The notes beneath the pieces were generated by a model. The model did no database searches and had not been told where the DNA came from. It saw nothing but the letters and a program-made list of their open reading frames with translations. From Dysidea avara (Eukaryota > Porifera > Demospongiae > Dictyoceratida > Dysideidae): 64,000 bases of DNA. The position numbers and the translations under genes were made by a program. Positions within the stretch are counted from its first letter, which is position 1; each line of letters begins with the position of its first letter. Where the stretch lies: NCBI RefSeq assembly GCF_963678975.1, contig NC_089273.1, positions 28,711,073 to 28,775,072 of the forward strand, given 5' to 3'. Below, one piece after another: positions 23,345 to 38,367 of the stretch.

Positions 23345-26300
23345 ACATCACAAGTTATTCTGTAGGGCGTTCAGCTGCAAACAGTTAATCTTATAGACAG
23401 TTCAGCAAGAAGACAGTCACCATGTGGAGAGTTAAGCAAATATACCACTATAGAGATTCAGAACATTACAAGTCACACTGAAGAAAGTTCAGCTATAAAC
23501 AAGTCATGCACTGTGTAGAGAATTCAGCTACAATTAAGTCACTCTCTAGAGAATTCAGTTACACAGAATTCTGCTACACACAAGTCACTGTGGAGAGAGT
23601 TCAGCTACAAACAAATTACCCTTTAGAGTGATCAGCTACAAACAAAACACTTTGCAGGGTGTTCAACTGCAACAAATCCAATTACCTTTAGAGCGATCAG
23701 CAATGAACAAATCAACACAAATCTACCTGTAGAGAGATCAGCTAGAAACAAATCACCCTGAAGAGAGTTCAGCTACAAAAAATCACCCTGTAGAGACATC
23801 AGCTAGAAACTAGACACAATGTAAGGAGTTCAGCTACAAGCAATCACCCTGTAGAGAGTTCAGCTAAAACAAATCAACCTGCAGAGAGATCAGCTACAAA
23901 CAAATCACCTTATAGAGAGTTCAGCTACAAACAGATTACCTGTAGAGAGATCGGCTACAAACAAATCAACCTGCAGAGAGATCAGCTATATACACACAAA
24001 TCAACTTGTAGAGAGATCAGCTACAAACAAATCACCCTGTAGAGAGATCAGCTAGAAACTACACACAATGTAAGGAGTTCAGCTACAAACAAATCAACCT
24101 GTAGAGCAATCAGCTAGAAACAAATCACCTTATAGAGAGTTCAGCTACAAACAGATTACCTGTAGAGAGATCGGCTACAAACAAATCAACCTGCAGAGAG
24201 ATCAGCTATATACACACAAATCAACTTGTAGAGAGATCAGCTACAAACAAATCACCCTGTAGAGAGATCAGCTAGAAACTACACACAATGTAAGGAGTTC
24301 AGCTACAAACAAATCACCCTGTAGAGAGATCAGCTACAAACTAGACACAAAGTAAGGAGTTCAGCTACAAGCAAATTACCCTGTAGAGAGTTCATCTACA
24401 AACAAATCAACCTGTAGAGCAATCAACTAGAAACAAATCACCCTGAAGAGAGGTCAGCTACAAAAAATCACCCTGTAGAGAGATCAGCTAGAAACAAATC
24501 ACCCTGAAGAGAGGTCAGCTACAAAAAAATCACCCTGTAGAGAGATCAGCTGCAAAAAAATTGCCCTGTAGAGAGATGGCTACAAACACATCAACCTGCA
24601 GAGAGATCAGCTACACACAAATCAACTTGTAGAGAGTTCAGCTACAAACAAATTACCCTGTAGAGAGATCGGCTACAAACAAATCAGCCTGTAGAGAGTT
24701 CAGCTAAAACAAATCAACCTGCAGAGAGATCAGCTGCAAACAAATCACCCTGTAGAGAGATCAGCTGCAAACAAATTGCCCTGTAGAGAGATGGCTACAA
24801 ACACATCAACCTGCAGAGAGATCAACTACAAACAAATCACCTTATAGAGAGTTCAGCTACAAACAAATTACCCTATAGAGAGATCGGCTACAAACAAATC
24901 AACCTGCAGAGAGATCAGCTACACACAAATCAACTTGTAGAGAGATCAATTACAAACAAATCACCCTGTAGAGAGATCAGCTAGAAACTACACACATTGT
25001 AAGGAGTTCAGCTACAAATAAATCACCTTATAGAGAGTTCAGCTACAAACAAATCACTCTGTAGAGAGATCAGCTAGAAACTGGACACAATGTAAGGAGT
25101 TCAACTACAAGCAAATCACCCTTTAGTGAGTTCAGCTACAAACAAATCAACCAGCAGTGAGATCACCTACAAAAAAGCACCTTGTACAGAGTTCAGCTAC
25201 AAACAAATTACCCTGTAGAGAGATCGACTACAAACAAATCAACCAGTAGAAAGATCAGCTACACACAAATCAACTTGTAGAGAGATCAGCTACAAACAAA
25301 TCACCCTGTAGAGAGATCAGCTAGAAACTAGTCACAATGTAAGGAGTTCAGCTACAAGTAAATCACCCTGTAGAGAGTTCAGCTAAAACAAATCAACCTG
25401 CAGAGAGATCAGCTACAAATGAATCACTTTATAGACAGTTCAGCTACAAACAAATTACCTTGTAGAGAGATCGGCTGCAAATTAATCAACCTGCAGAGAG
25501 ATCAGCTACACACAAATCAACTTGTAGAGAGATCAGCTACAAACAAATCACCCTGTAGAGAGATCAGCTAGAAACTAGATACAATGCAAGGAGTTCAGCT
25601 ACAAGCAAAATCACCCTTTAGTGAGTTCAGCTACAAACAAATCAACCTGCAGTGAGATCACCCACAAAAACACACTTGTACAGAGTTCAGTTACAAACAA
25701 ATCACCCTGTAGAGAGATCAGGTAGAAGAATTCACCTTGTAGAGAGTTCATTTACAAAGAAACCATCATATGTGACCGGATTTGCAAAAAGGTACCTTTT
25801 TCACACATTTGACATACCAGCAAACAAAATGTCATAACTGTTGACCCCTTGCACTGATTGACTTTCTTTTTGTATCCAAACATAGCCACATAATGTAGGC
25901 ATACTCATGGAAAAGTACAGCTACATGCTTGCAATGATACAAAAGTTACAAAGTTTGAAAGTTGAAAAAACAGGTCAAATTTTATGTGTGAAAAAGGTAC
26001 CTTTTCGCAAATCAGGTCACATATAGAGAGTTCAGCTACAAAGAAATTACCCCGTAGAGAGTTCAGCTAGAAGAAGTCACCTTGTAAAGAGTTTAGCTAC
26101 AAAGAAACCATCATGTACAGAGTTCAGCTACAAAGAAACCACCTGTACAGAATTCAACTACAAACAAATCACCCTGTATAGAGATCAGCTAGAAGAAGTT
26201 ACCTTGTAGATAGTTCAGCTACAACAATTCACCCTGTAGAAAGATCAGCTAGAAGAAGTCACCTTGTAGAGTGTTCAGTTACAAAGAAACCATCATGTAG

Positions 26301-26840
26301 AGAGTTCAGCTGCAAACAAATCACTCTGTAGAGAGTTCAGCTACAAAGAAACCGCCATGCAGAGAGTTCAGCCTCATACAAACCACCTTGTAGAGAATTC
26401 AACTACAACAAATCACCCTGTAGAGAAGAAGTTACCTTGTAGAGAGTTCAGCTACAAAGAAACCACCATGTAGAGAGTTTAGCTGCAAACAATTCACCTG
26501 TAGAGAGTTCAGCTAGAAACAAATCACCCCGTAGAGAGATCAACTGGACGAAGTCACCTTGTAGAGAGTTCAGCTACAAAGAAACCATCATGTAGAGAGT
26601 TCAGCTGCAAACAAATCACCCTGTAGAGAGTTCAGCTAGACGAAGTCACTTTATAGAGAGTTCAGCTACAAAGAAACCATCATGTAGAGAGTTTGGCTAT
26701 AAAGACACCACCATGTAGAGAGTTTAGCTGCAAACAAATCACCTGTTACAGAGAGTTCAGCTACAAAGAAACCATCCTGTATATAGTTCAGCTACATTTC
26801 AAGTCACCCAGTAGAGAGATCAGCTGCAAAAAAAATCCTG
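23345..26840 (-). repeat. 31-bp minisatellite array S4
   Basis: About 105 monomers in the opposite orientation to S1-S3 (core CCCTGTAGAGAGTTCAGCT). A ~220-bp higher-order period is visible near 23931/24151 (ACAGATTACCTG variant). The listed short ORFs across it are repeat artefacts. Confidence 0.93.
25771..26021. mobile_element. TATGTGACCGG-type MITE (TA duplication), copy c
   Basis: Termini TGTGACCGGATTTGC and GCAAATCAGGTCACA, 251 bp, flanked by TA (25769-25770, 26022-26023). It cleanly interrupts a minisatellite monomer of S4, so it is younger than the array. Confidence 0.9.
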
Positions 26841-27036
26841 TGGGGAATAATGAGCATGTAATAAATATATGTATATAATTTGTATAATTACTAATAAAAT
26901 CAAAAATAATTGAAGTAGTAAAATTCTTCTTTAAGTTCTTTTCTTCTTCCTGTGGTAAAGAAAAAACACATGGGTTAAAAAAGCCCCAAAGCCAGCCATA
27001 GGCCAGCTTTGCAGTATACAAATACAAAAAGAAGTG

Positions 27037-27365
27037 ATATCTAATCAAAAACAGCCAAGCTGTAAAAAAAGGTGCGGCCCCCATAAAGGCCATGGTGAAA
27101 AAAGATGTGAAATCCAAGGTGGCGGCCAAGAAATGGCTGTGATGGTAGGTTAATGGTTACATTTTAATAACGGCAATTCAGGTGAATTTTGTGCCGCTTG
27201 GTCTTGGCACCAAATTCACCTGAATTGTTGTTATTAAAATGTAACCATTAACCTACCATCACAGCCATTTCTTGGCCGCCACCTTGGATTTCACATCTTT
27301 TTTCACCATGGCCTTTATGGGGGCCGCACCTTTTTTTACAGCTTGGCTGTTTTTGATTAGATATA
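27037..27365. repeat. 320-bp foldback at 5' end of composite 4
   Basis: Near-perfect inverted arms GATATCTAATCAAAAACAGC... / ...GCTGTTTTTGATTAGATA around GTGCCGCTTGGTC. Same family as 9905-10227. Confidence 0.93.
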
Positions 27366-27373
27366 TATATATA

Positions 27374-27625
27374 CAGTAGGCTGCAAAAAAAGTTTAGGTT
27401 TTGTAATTGTAATTACGCTGTAGTAGCGTATTTACAAAAGCGTAATTACGAATTATGTTCTATTGGTAACTATGAATATATTGTAAATATGGCTAGTGAA
27501 AAACCACTTTTTTGCATAATTATGGATTACGGTCAAAATGAAATTACAATACAAACATGAGTAATCACTTAGTAATCATACCATAATTGCAATTATGAAT
27601 CATACACTTTTTTTGCAACCTACTG
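27374..27625. mobile_element. CAGTAGGTTGC-type MITE (TA duplication)
   Basis: 252 bp with inverted ends CAGTAGGCTGCAAAAAAAG and CTTTTTTTGCAACCTACTG, TA on both sides (27372-27373, 27626-27627). AT-rich interior with TGTAATTACG repeats. Non-coding; Tc1/mariner-type by its TA duplication. Confidence 0.88.
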
Positions 27626-27627
27626 TA

Positions 27628-28780
27628 GGTTATCATTCCACTTAAAACTATAGGAATATGATACCTAGAGTTTTAAGCCACATTTTGATGACATTAATGC
27701 ATAAGTTATCATTCCACCTTAAGAGCATCAGAGTAGGCATGACCAGTGAATCAGAGCCTCACTACATTTTGGCAGACTTTTAAACTTGGTGAAGCAATGA
27801 CTAAAATCAGTGAACATGCAATTCTTAACAATAAATTTTACAGTTATATTTAGGATAAAAACAACACCATGGGTGAAAAACTGTGTGTTTTTCCTGTGAG
27901 TGTGTATGTAATACGCCTCACCTTGCTGCTGTAGCTAGGAATTCCAGTAACCAAGGTTTTTAAAGTAACATTTCCATATATTCTCTTTTCAAACAAAGCT
28001 AGGAATTCAATTAATATGTCTCACCCATAAAGCTAGACATTCCAGTATCCAATATTTTTAAATTAAAATCTCCGTATATTTGCTACTAAAACCCTGACAA
28101 AACATAAAGGTGCATGTTTAATTGCTCACTCTGATAATAGGAGATGAAAGTCTAAAATTTTATTGTGCACATTACATCTAAGTAAGTTTTGTGTCGTTTT
28201 GTAATCTTTTCAAGTCTTGTCATTGCCAACTTTCTGGCTATGATTCAAAAGGGAAAATTTATTGAAGACATATGGGAATGTAAATATAAGACAACATAGC
28301 ACATAAATAAATAGACTACTGCTGCTAAAATTTACCTCAAAAATTATTAGCCACCTAATCTTATCTGATTTAGCATTAGAAAACCAGAATGTTTGTGCTA
28401 TTTACATCTGCTAATTTAATTATTAATAAAAAATGTTATATTTCTAATACAATTTGTATGGGTTGAAGCTATAATACTGCATTGCATACAGGTAAAGACA
28501 TTTCAAGCTCTGAATAGCATCTAATCCATAATTATTGTGACCTCTTAAACATCAAATTGATATTTGATTTTATATTGACATAGGCTGGCATAATTTGGTT
28601 ACCTGTATTTTTAAATCCACAATTTTCAATTAACAACATCTGGACAAAACCTCGAAGGATTACCACAGGATCCATTTCAAGCTAGGACAAGGTCATAATC
28701 ATCTGATACACCAAACAATGAGAGGAATTTCCTGCATTTAACCACACACTCACACACACACTAGCTAGCTTTCTTGCTTG
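27628..28780. other. Gene-free AT-rich stretch
   Basis: The first part continues the tandem-unit head. A degenerate ~100-bp direct repeat (AATTCCAGTAACCAAGG at 27949, CATTCCAGTATCCAAT at 28046) is present. Otherwise I see no gene, RNA or clear element. Confidence 0.5.
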
Positions 28781-28787
28781 CTTGCTC

Positions 28788-28963
28788 GCTCACTCACTCA
28801 CTCATTCACTCACACACTCACTCACTCACTCACTCACTCACTCACTCACTCACTCACTCACTCACTCACTCACTCACTCACTCACTCACTCACTCACTCA
28901 CTCACTCACTCACTCACTCACACACTCATTCACTCACTCACTCACTCGCTCACTCACACACAC
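28788..28963. repeat. (ACTC)n microsatellite
   Basis: About 44 units of CACT/ACTC with occasional ACAC. Three overlapping Leu-Thr-His-Ser ORFs in all (+) frames are repeat artefacts. Confidence 0.98.
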
Positions 28964-29374
28964 AGGCAAACAGAGACACTGATCCTGATCACACTGCTCT
29001 TGCAGGTTAAATATTCCACAATGGGAGAGCAAATACACTTAATGTGTATTGTATGATCTGCTGAGGACAGGAAGGCCTCCAATACTGTTGAACCAATGTT
29101 GACTTGTTCACATTGCACTGCTCCATGTTGCAGGTGCACTGGTTTCTCTGTCTCCAAATACCTTTATAATCCTGGTCTTCTAAAACTTCTCTCACATACA
29201 GAATAAAATATTTCTTGTGGAATACTTGTGAACAGCCAGCACCTGAACCACTTCTAGTGTACAGCACACTGAACTGCACCAGTTTTTCTTGCACTGGCAG
29301 TAATCCCTCTGGGATACAATTGTGGTAAGCCCTCCATCCTAAATGTCCTCAGGCAAACAGTGCACAACACACTA

Positions 29375-29680
29375 TTATCCCTGACTGGCATGTTGGTCCT
29401 GCACATGGCTCCATGTATCCTTCCATCTTAATCTGTCCTGAGCTTTCTCATACCAACAACCATCACTGATTTCCAAAGATGTAAAATTATCCCTATGAAC
29501 ATCCCTCCACCTCTTCTTTGGCCCATGAAATGGAAATGTCTGAGGTAGCCATGAAAACAAAGGGATGTGATGGTTAGACATCCATGACAAATGATCCAAC
29601 CAATCTAAGAGTCTCTTCCTACATATGTTTAGCACTGATAGTCTCTTGGTCACCCCGATGAAATTCTCTACTACCACTGT
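29375..29680 (-). pseudogene. LINE 3' fragment (ORF2 C-terminal region), copy B
   Basis: Encodes a region with LDWLDHLSWMSNHHIP and FHGPKKRWRDVHRDNF, the conserved C-terminal stretch of APE-type LINE polyproteins. LINE copy A has its own equivalent at ~30100-30240, so this is a second, separate fragment. The upstream part is absent; an interrupted (CA)n tract (29697-29787) separates the two. Confidence 0.65.
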
Positions 29681-29696
29681 TGCTGGTTAGTACACA

Positions 29697-29737
29697 CACA
29701 CTCATGCACACACACACACACACTCACACACACACAC

Positions 29738-29787
<50 letters not shown>
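29697..29787. repeat. (CA)n microsatellite
   Basis: Interrupted CA dinucleotide run with a few CTCA/CGCA variants. Confidence 0.97.
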
Positions 29788-31765
29788 TTGGTTACTTGGT
29801 AGCTGCCCACAGTACAGTGAACCATGATGGCAGAGTTCAGGATTCCTCCTGAACCAGTAAAAAATTGCTAGCCCCACAAAAGTTATGATGTCTTGTTAAG
29901 TAACCCTTTCTCCTGAAACATTGACCACAAGCACAGTAAAAGGTCCCTAGGTTAGAAAAAAAAATTAGCAGCACAAGTAATTGTCCCTCTATTTTGTGCC
30001 AGAACATCAACAGCACCGGAACACATCTTTGATCACTACTTACGATCCTGGCACAACCAGAACCATTCATACCCAACACCCATGGCTTGCAAATCACCTG
30101 ATACCTCATCACTCCTTCTCTTCTTTGGTCCATGAAATGGCCGGCTTCGAATCAGTTCACCAAACAGGAGTTGTTTAGAGGTGCGACCCTCATCCATATT
30201 ACCTAAATGGCCTAACCATCACAACCTCCTCTCCAAAAGGCAATCAGGAATTGACCGAAGCATGCCAAACTGAGCTGACAATTGTTGAGTAGTGATACGT
30301 TCATTCCACCGTTGGTATCTTGATACTCCCAGGATGGTACAAACGCAATGATTGTGGAAAACAGTTAACTTACACACATTTAGGGCCTTTAGTATCCATG
30401 TTTCAGCACCATACAACAAGATGGAAATGACTACTGCACTGTAGACAGTTCTCTTAGTATGGACAGAAAGATTATGATTGGAAAGTACGTATTGTTATCC
30501 ACAGGGAGCCAAATGCTTTAGATGCATTGGTGATCCAACAATTAACCTCATGAGTAGTTTCACCATCAGATGACAGATTCAAACCCAAATAAATGAAATC
30601 CTTTGCCCTCTCAATCATTTCACCTTCCACCTCCACTGAAGAAATATCACCCTCACTCACCACACCCATCGCTTGTCCCTTAGTTTTTGGGATACTGACA
30701 GTCAAACCAAAATTACCTCCCGCCCGAACAAACTTCCTCCCAGCCGACTCAAACATAGCACAATTCACAGCATACAAAGCTAAATCATCAGCAAATTGAG
30801 ATTCACTAATCTGTACTCTCAACAACCTGGATTTCACTGTGCAATCCCCTACCAACTTCCTACCATGCTTATACAAAACAGGGACTCCAATCTCACCACA
30901 TTGCTCATGCCACACAGATACCATTGCATTAAAGTACAAATTTAAGAGAGTACGTAGGTGCCATTGTACAACCCTGCCTCAAACCGTTTCTAACTTCAAA
31001 CCAGTTGGTAACAGTATCTCTCACCCTTACGCTGGCCTCCATCCCTTCATGGAAGGATCGAATGGTGCTGAACATTGTTGGAGGTACTGCACACTTCAAA
31101 AGAACAGTACACAAAGCACTTCTGGGCACAAAATCATAATCCTTCTTCAGGTCTATAAACATTATGAACAATGGTGCAGGGGCATACCAAAACTATTGTG
31201 CACTTTTTGATAAAAGCTCCAAAATTGGTACACATACAGATTATTACCTAACAATCATTTTTGGATATTGAGGCACTCACAATTGTACTCATGGTAGTTA
31301 TAGCAATAATTTACAAAATGGCTGCCATGCAAATGATTTCAAACACAATATTAGGAATTTCAGTACTACTGATGAAAAGTTCATGGCAGCAGTTCTGTAC
31401 AAAGGTGACTGTATTTCCTCTAGTAGAATCATACTAAATCTTTACTAATATCAATAATGCAAATATTAGTCATTTTATCTTATTCATAATGGACTATTAC
31501 TGTACAATTAATTATTGTAGTTATAAATACTAGAATAATTATTATTACAAACTCTCTGTGTGATACAAAATTGAACTTTGTTCAGTTTATTGAACATTCT
31601 CCTTCACACTTGCAGAGAGCAGTGCATTGAAGACCAGGCCTTTTTGCATTTGCAGTTGGTACGACACCCCTTCTTGCAGCTACAACAGATCAGCTCAAAA
31701 CAGGTTTTCAATGCTTCTCAAAGTGTGGTCCAGTGTGATTCATATAAGCCACCATCTGTCTTGAT

Positions 31766-33546
31766 CTAACCCCAACTACTTGGAGAAGGAAGCACAGGGT
31801 CCCCTTGGAAGGCAGCTTGCTTGACATACTGCTCCAGAGCAGTGCATGTTGGTTGAATTCTCTTTCCAGATGCTGTCTTTGTAAAGAGCTTCTTACTAGC
31901 CTGGTTAACATCAGTGCAGGTGCTTGTTCGGTCATAGATAAGAATGACAAACCTCTCAATGACATGCATATTTTGTTCTGAAATCTCAGTTGGTGCATGT
32001 GCTAGCTCCAGCAGTGTATTAGTAAGTTCCGGGAATGAATTCCACATAGTCCATGCAGGGTTTCTTGCCATGTCCAACAAACACTGACAATGGTGTCACA
32101 TCTAGCTAGTGCACGGAACAGAGGAAGTGCACTCGACTTCTCTGATCCCAGACGAGCTTCAATTTGATGGGCTGCCATATATTGGAAAATTTTCCTGATT
32201 CAAATGCTACCCAAACTTCATCATTAGCTGGTAGAGTTTCAGTAACCATCACTGCCAACACCGCAACATCTGTATCAACAGTACATACTAGTATTTGATA
32301 GTGGCCATGTTGTTCTCTTGTGTAGAACTGTGACAGAGGGATGAGATGGCATCTACCTGTTTACGCATGTGTTCAACACTGTTATACTTCAAAATCCTGG
32401 CAATGGAAAGTGCTGCTGGTATTGAAATTCACGAAGTTGGTGCTTGATACTTGGGACTTCCAACACCATACTTACTAGCGAAAACAACAAACATGCATGA
32501 TACAGACCTTTCCTGACAAAATGATCCAGTGAAGGGCATGGGAGTCAAACATGTGTTGGCATACAATCTGTGCAGCACTTGCTAGATGAACAGCTTCACT
32601 GTTACTGTCTTGGTCACAGACTTTGTCAAGTGCAGCACCAATATCTTTATCAAACACAAGCATAACAACTCTCCCTTTACTTTGAGCTTGCATATCTGGA
32701 AAATGTGTAAACAGTCTTTGCTTTAATTGGGTTGTACATGTATGCATTTTTTGTCACTCAGGACTCCAAACTGTTGTATTCTAGACATGTGGAGTTGTGC
32801 CAAATCAGTGAGTTTGAAAACTGGTGAAATGCTTGCTTCCAAACAAACTTCTTCAATATACATTATAAGCTCAGCAAACACGATTCCTGATACTTCATCA
32901 TCTTTACTACTTATTTGTTGCTGAGTAACCTGCACCTTCCTTCCACGGTTGTACAGAGCCAATAAACATTTGGTGTGGTACTTAGCTTCCAAGGCTACCA
33001 TATCACCTAAACTCAGTTTGGCCAAGAGAAAACCATCTCCAGTGAGTATATTTAACACGCATGCATACACATTGGTCCACTTGAAAAGTTGTCAACTCAT
33101 GTAGGCCATCAGTACCTGGTCCACCTTCTTTACCGCAGAAAAAAAACAAAACTCCCCACCAGACTTAAGTAAAGACTGCAATATGCTACACTCGTGTGGA
33201 GCATTCTATACTCCCTATTTCCTGCTCTTTGTAGCATTAAATTTTGACTGTTGTAATGGAGCCTGCATGTGTTATGCCACTTATCCTTATTGGCAGTCAT
33301 AGCTGCTGCAATACCTTGTCCTTCGTTCAGTCGCAGGTAACTTTCCCAATTAATCAAGATTTTCAGCAAGTGATTGATATCCCTTTCCAATGTTATTCTT
33401 TTTTTGAATTCAAAAGAGGAGTAAGTGGTTCTGCTGTCACTTCCTGACATATAACACAAAACTCCTGGTTTGTACCAGCTGGCTGTTGAGATGAAGATGT
33501 TTCCCAAATATGAATATATAAGTTTAAACTTCTTGGAGGATGACAT
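31766..33546 (-). pseudogene. Broken ORF of the TIR transposon, unnamed family
   Basis: Separate (-) open segments at 33130-33546 (KWHNTCRLHYN), 32723-33070 (ALEAKYHTKCLLALYNR, FAELIMYIEEV), 32475-32747 (VMLVFDKDIGAALDKVC, ASAAQIVCQHMF) and 31766-32080 (ERFVILIYDRTS, ALEQYVKQAAFQGD) read in one order in different frames. They look like one ~500-700-aa protein broken by frameshifts. The pattern (paired Cys/His N-terminus, then a YDRTS block near the C-terminus) recalls multi-copy predicted proteins of cnidarians and sponges, but I cannot name the family or show a catalytic triad. Confidence 0.5.
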
Positions 33547-33811
33547 GGTTGTGTTGACAAACTAGGCAACACTGGGTCTAATGGAACTAAGAATGACCTG
33601 ATACACTATGGGACAATAATATAATACTATATGCATAAACACGTACACACAAACCTTTCTGTAACTGCTAACTTTAGAACTTTCAATAAGAAAATAAACT
33701 AAATACTGCTGAGTTGTTCAATTAGAAAATGTACCATGTGCTTTGACAGTGCTTTATTTTAGAATAGATGCCATGTGTTCTCTATGCATATGATTTATGT
33801 TTACTTGTTAT

Positions 33812-34104
33812 CAGGGGTGGCTCCAGGAGGGTTTCTGAGGTTTCCAGAAACCAGTCACATTCAGATCGAGATACTCTAATAGAGCAGTCGATCACTCTTA
33901 AACAGTCACAGTATTCAGAGCAGCAGTGTAGCAAGCTTTATAGCTACATATAAGGATCTTTATGTACTTTATCAGTGATATTTTATATAGTTAGTGGATG
34001 GCAGTTATTCTCAGCAGGTGATTACTTTCTTTTGGTCTTCACCCAAAAATCTAGTTATGTTCTTGATCAGGAACCAGTCACCAAAAATCCTGGAGCTGCC
34101 TAAG
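33812..34104. mobile_element. CAGGGG-type MITE (5-bp duplication), copy a
   Basis: Left end CAGGGGTGGCTCCAGGA, right end TCCTGGAGCTGCCTAAG; flanked by GTTAT at 33807-33811 and 34105-34109. Contains the CTCTAATAGAG motif at 33874. Non-coding, 293 bp. Confidence 0.8.
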
Positions 34105-36000
34105 GTTATTGTGTAGTTGTTTACTTGTTTATATGTTTATTTGGTTATTGTGCACTGTTGTGGCAAAATATTTGCTGTTTCAACAAGAAAGTGTATTTTC
34201 ATAGCAGCCATTTTGTAAACAGTTGCTATGGCCATCATGAGTACATTTGTGAGTGCCTCCATATCCAAAATTGACTATTAGATATTAACCTACATTTGTA
34301 CCAAATTTGGTGCTGTTATCAAAAAAATGCACAATAGGCTTGATATGTTGGGCTATGCTGCTGCACTACAAGGAGTTTCTATGTTCCCTTGTTTTTCCCA
34401 TTAGCTGTCTTGCCACAAAAATCATGTCAGCACATGTCAGGGAGCAATCCTTCCACTATCACCTGCAAATGATCCTGGATAATTCGAGCAAAAAGTTTAC
34501 CAGCCACATCTAAAAGACTTATCCCATACCAGTTGTAGCAGGACTGAAGGTCATCCCTCTTGGGAACAGGCACAATCAGAGCATTCCTCCAATCCTTAAA
34601 CACACAACCCTCCCTTCAAACAGTCTGCATCAAAACAAGTAGTCTATTAAGTAAAACAGGTCCACCACACAGGACCAACTCTTGAAGAATTCCAGACAAG
34701 CCACCTGCCTTCCTTGTCTGCAGCCTAGCCATAGCATCCTCATGGTAGGAGGGTCATCGAGATGTAACAAAGGTGGTAAATCATGTAACGCATCCAACAC
34801 ACTTGTATCATACATACTTTGAATGTTCAAAACCTTCTTAAAGTGTTGAAACTAGCGATCACTCACCTCAGACAGCCCCCTAATCAACTCATCATTGTCC
34901 TTGAAGACAGCAGTTGGTCTCACAGGCCTACAACCACCATACACTTGCTGTAACCTATGGATATTATTTCACCTTACTCTGCCATCTTTTACAGCTGCTA
35001 ATTCAGCATCTGAGGCCACCTTCTGTAGAGGAACTCCAATCCACCAGTTTCTGCTCCAGACATCTAACATACTTGTCACATACTTCCCGACTAGTTAACT
35101 TATGTACTGCAAAAGGTAAGGGTCGCTTCTGAATGCCTCCACTCCGGGAACACAGCAACCTCAATTTATCCTCACCATACGATGGTCAGTCCAACAGCTT
35201 GCTCCCCTCATCACTTATACGTCAAGACAACACATCCTCTGACTAGATCTTATCACTAAAAAATCAGGGTGCAGGGTGCATCCAAGTGCCATAATAAATA
35301 AGTTTCTTTTGAAAGCAAGTGTTTATGATAGATAGTTGGTTACACTCACAAAACTGTAAATATTCCTCACCAGCAAGATTTCTTTCTTTAATTCCATGCT
35401 TACTCACAACACCATGTCTTAACTCATCTTGGGGATTAAACACACCCACTCTCGCATTAAAATCACCCACTAGTATTAGAAAATCACTGTTAGGCACCCC
35501 ATCTAACACATTCTGCAACTGTTGTGAGGATTTTGACTTCACAGTTAGAGGAGCCTTTGCCATAGGAGCATACACACAAATTATGGTCAAGAATGATTCC
35601 TTGGATCTTCATGACCTCTTCCTGTCCACTTGAGCCTAGCCATTACCAATCTTGAACTAACTGTCCTCCATTCCTCACCAGCTGCCCTCCAAGCAGCAGT
35701 AGCTCTCTTGTTCATCAGAATTCCAACACCTTCCCTCCTAAAAATACCATCAGAATCATCATTAGGAGTTGGTCTACCAGAATGTAATAATGTATGTCCA
35801 TTAAAAGTAGGCCATACATCTGACCCAAACTACTTAGTTTCCTGAATTCCAGCCACAGCAATCTTATAATGTTCCAGTTCATCCACCAATAAATCTAATT
35901 TTCTATCCACCACTAAGCCACTATGATCAATTAAGTGATGGCATTGACAATTACGAATATCACCAGAAGCTTCTAACAGCGATCAAATGTTCCAGGAACA

Positions 36001-38359
<2,359 letters not shown>

Positions 38360-38367
38360 AAAGAAAG

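Larger units (their letters stand above)
22486..27365 (-). mobile_element. Composite minisatellite-bearing element 4
   Basis: Full-length copy on (-). Left end: ATCAA plus hairpin GACACAC/GTGTGTC (the 3' terminus); body to ~23340 with CTCTAATAGAACAGTCACCC at 23281; array 23345-26840; 5' segment with CCAGCCATAGGCCAGC; complete 320-bp foldback 27037-27365. Both flanks are TATATA tracts. The insertion splits the 1.4-kb tandem unit, whose sequence resumes after the adjacent MITE at 27374. A TA-flanked MITE is nested at 25771-26021. Confidence 0.78.
31172..34367. mobile_element. 3.2-kb TIR DNA transposon inserted in the LINE
   Basis: Inverted termini (T/A)GGTGCAGGGGCATA.. / ..TATGCTGCTGCACT, with further ~150-bp inverted similarity (CTATTGTGCACTTTTTGATAA at 31192 versus the complement of 34318-34337). 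Flanked by ACAA on both sides (31168-31171, 34368-34371), a 4-bp duplication supported by the uninterrupted LINE reading frame. Carries broken (-) ORFs (31708-33546). A CAGGGG-type MITE is nested at 33812-34104. Superfamily not identified. Confidence 0.82.
29837..36000 (-). pseudogene. APE-type LINE (non-LTR retrotransposon), decayed, split by an insertion
   Basis: Read on (-) from ~36000: a start region with SWNI and a VDRKLDLLVDELEHYKIAVAG-like stretch; AP-endonuclease motifs GDFNARVG (~35460) and YGTWMHP (~35275); RT fingers/palm NWxGISLLDVAGKLFARII (~34500); FIDLKKDYDFVPR (~31150); RT catalytic FADDLALYA (~30780); LYGAETW (~30410); then GPKKR and a terminal CCHC/C2H2-like finger C-x-C-GQCFRRKGYLTRHHNFC (~29900). 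Many frameshifts and stops separate these blocks, so it is inactive. A 3.2-kb DNA transposon at 31172-34367 interrupts it; across that insertion the LINE reading (...TREHRNSL | FIMFIDLKK...) is continuous. Confidence 0.85.

Noticed and set aside
22486..27365. Autonomous Helitron
   Set aside because: No Rep/HUH or helicase coding sequence in any composite copy; only a non-autonomous rolling-circle-like assignment can be entertained.
28774..29056. Three overlapping Leu-Thr-His-Ser ORFs
   Set aside because: All three frames of an (ACTC)n microsatellite are open; no coding evidence.
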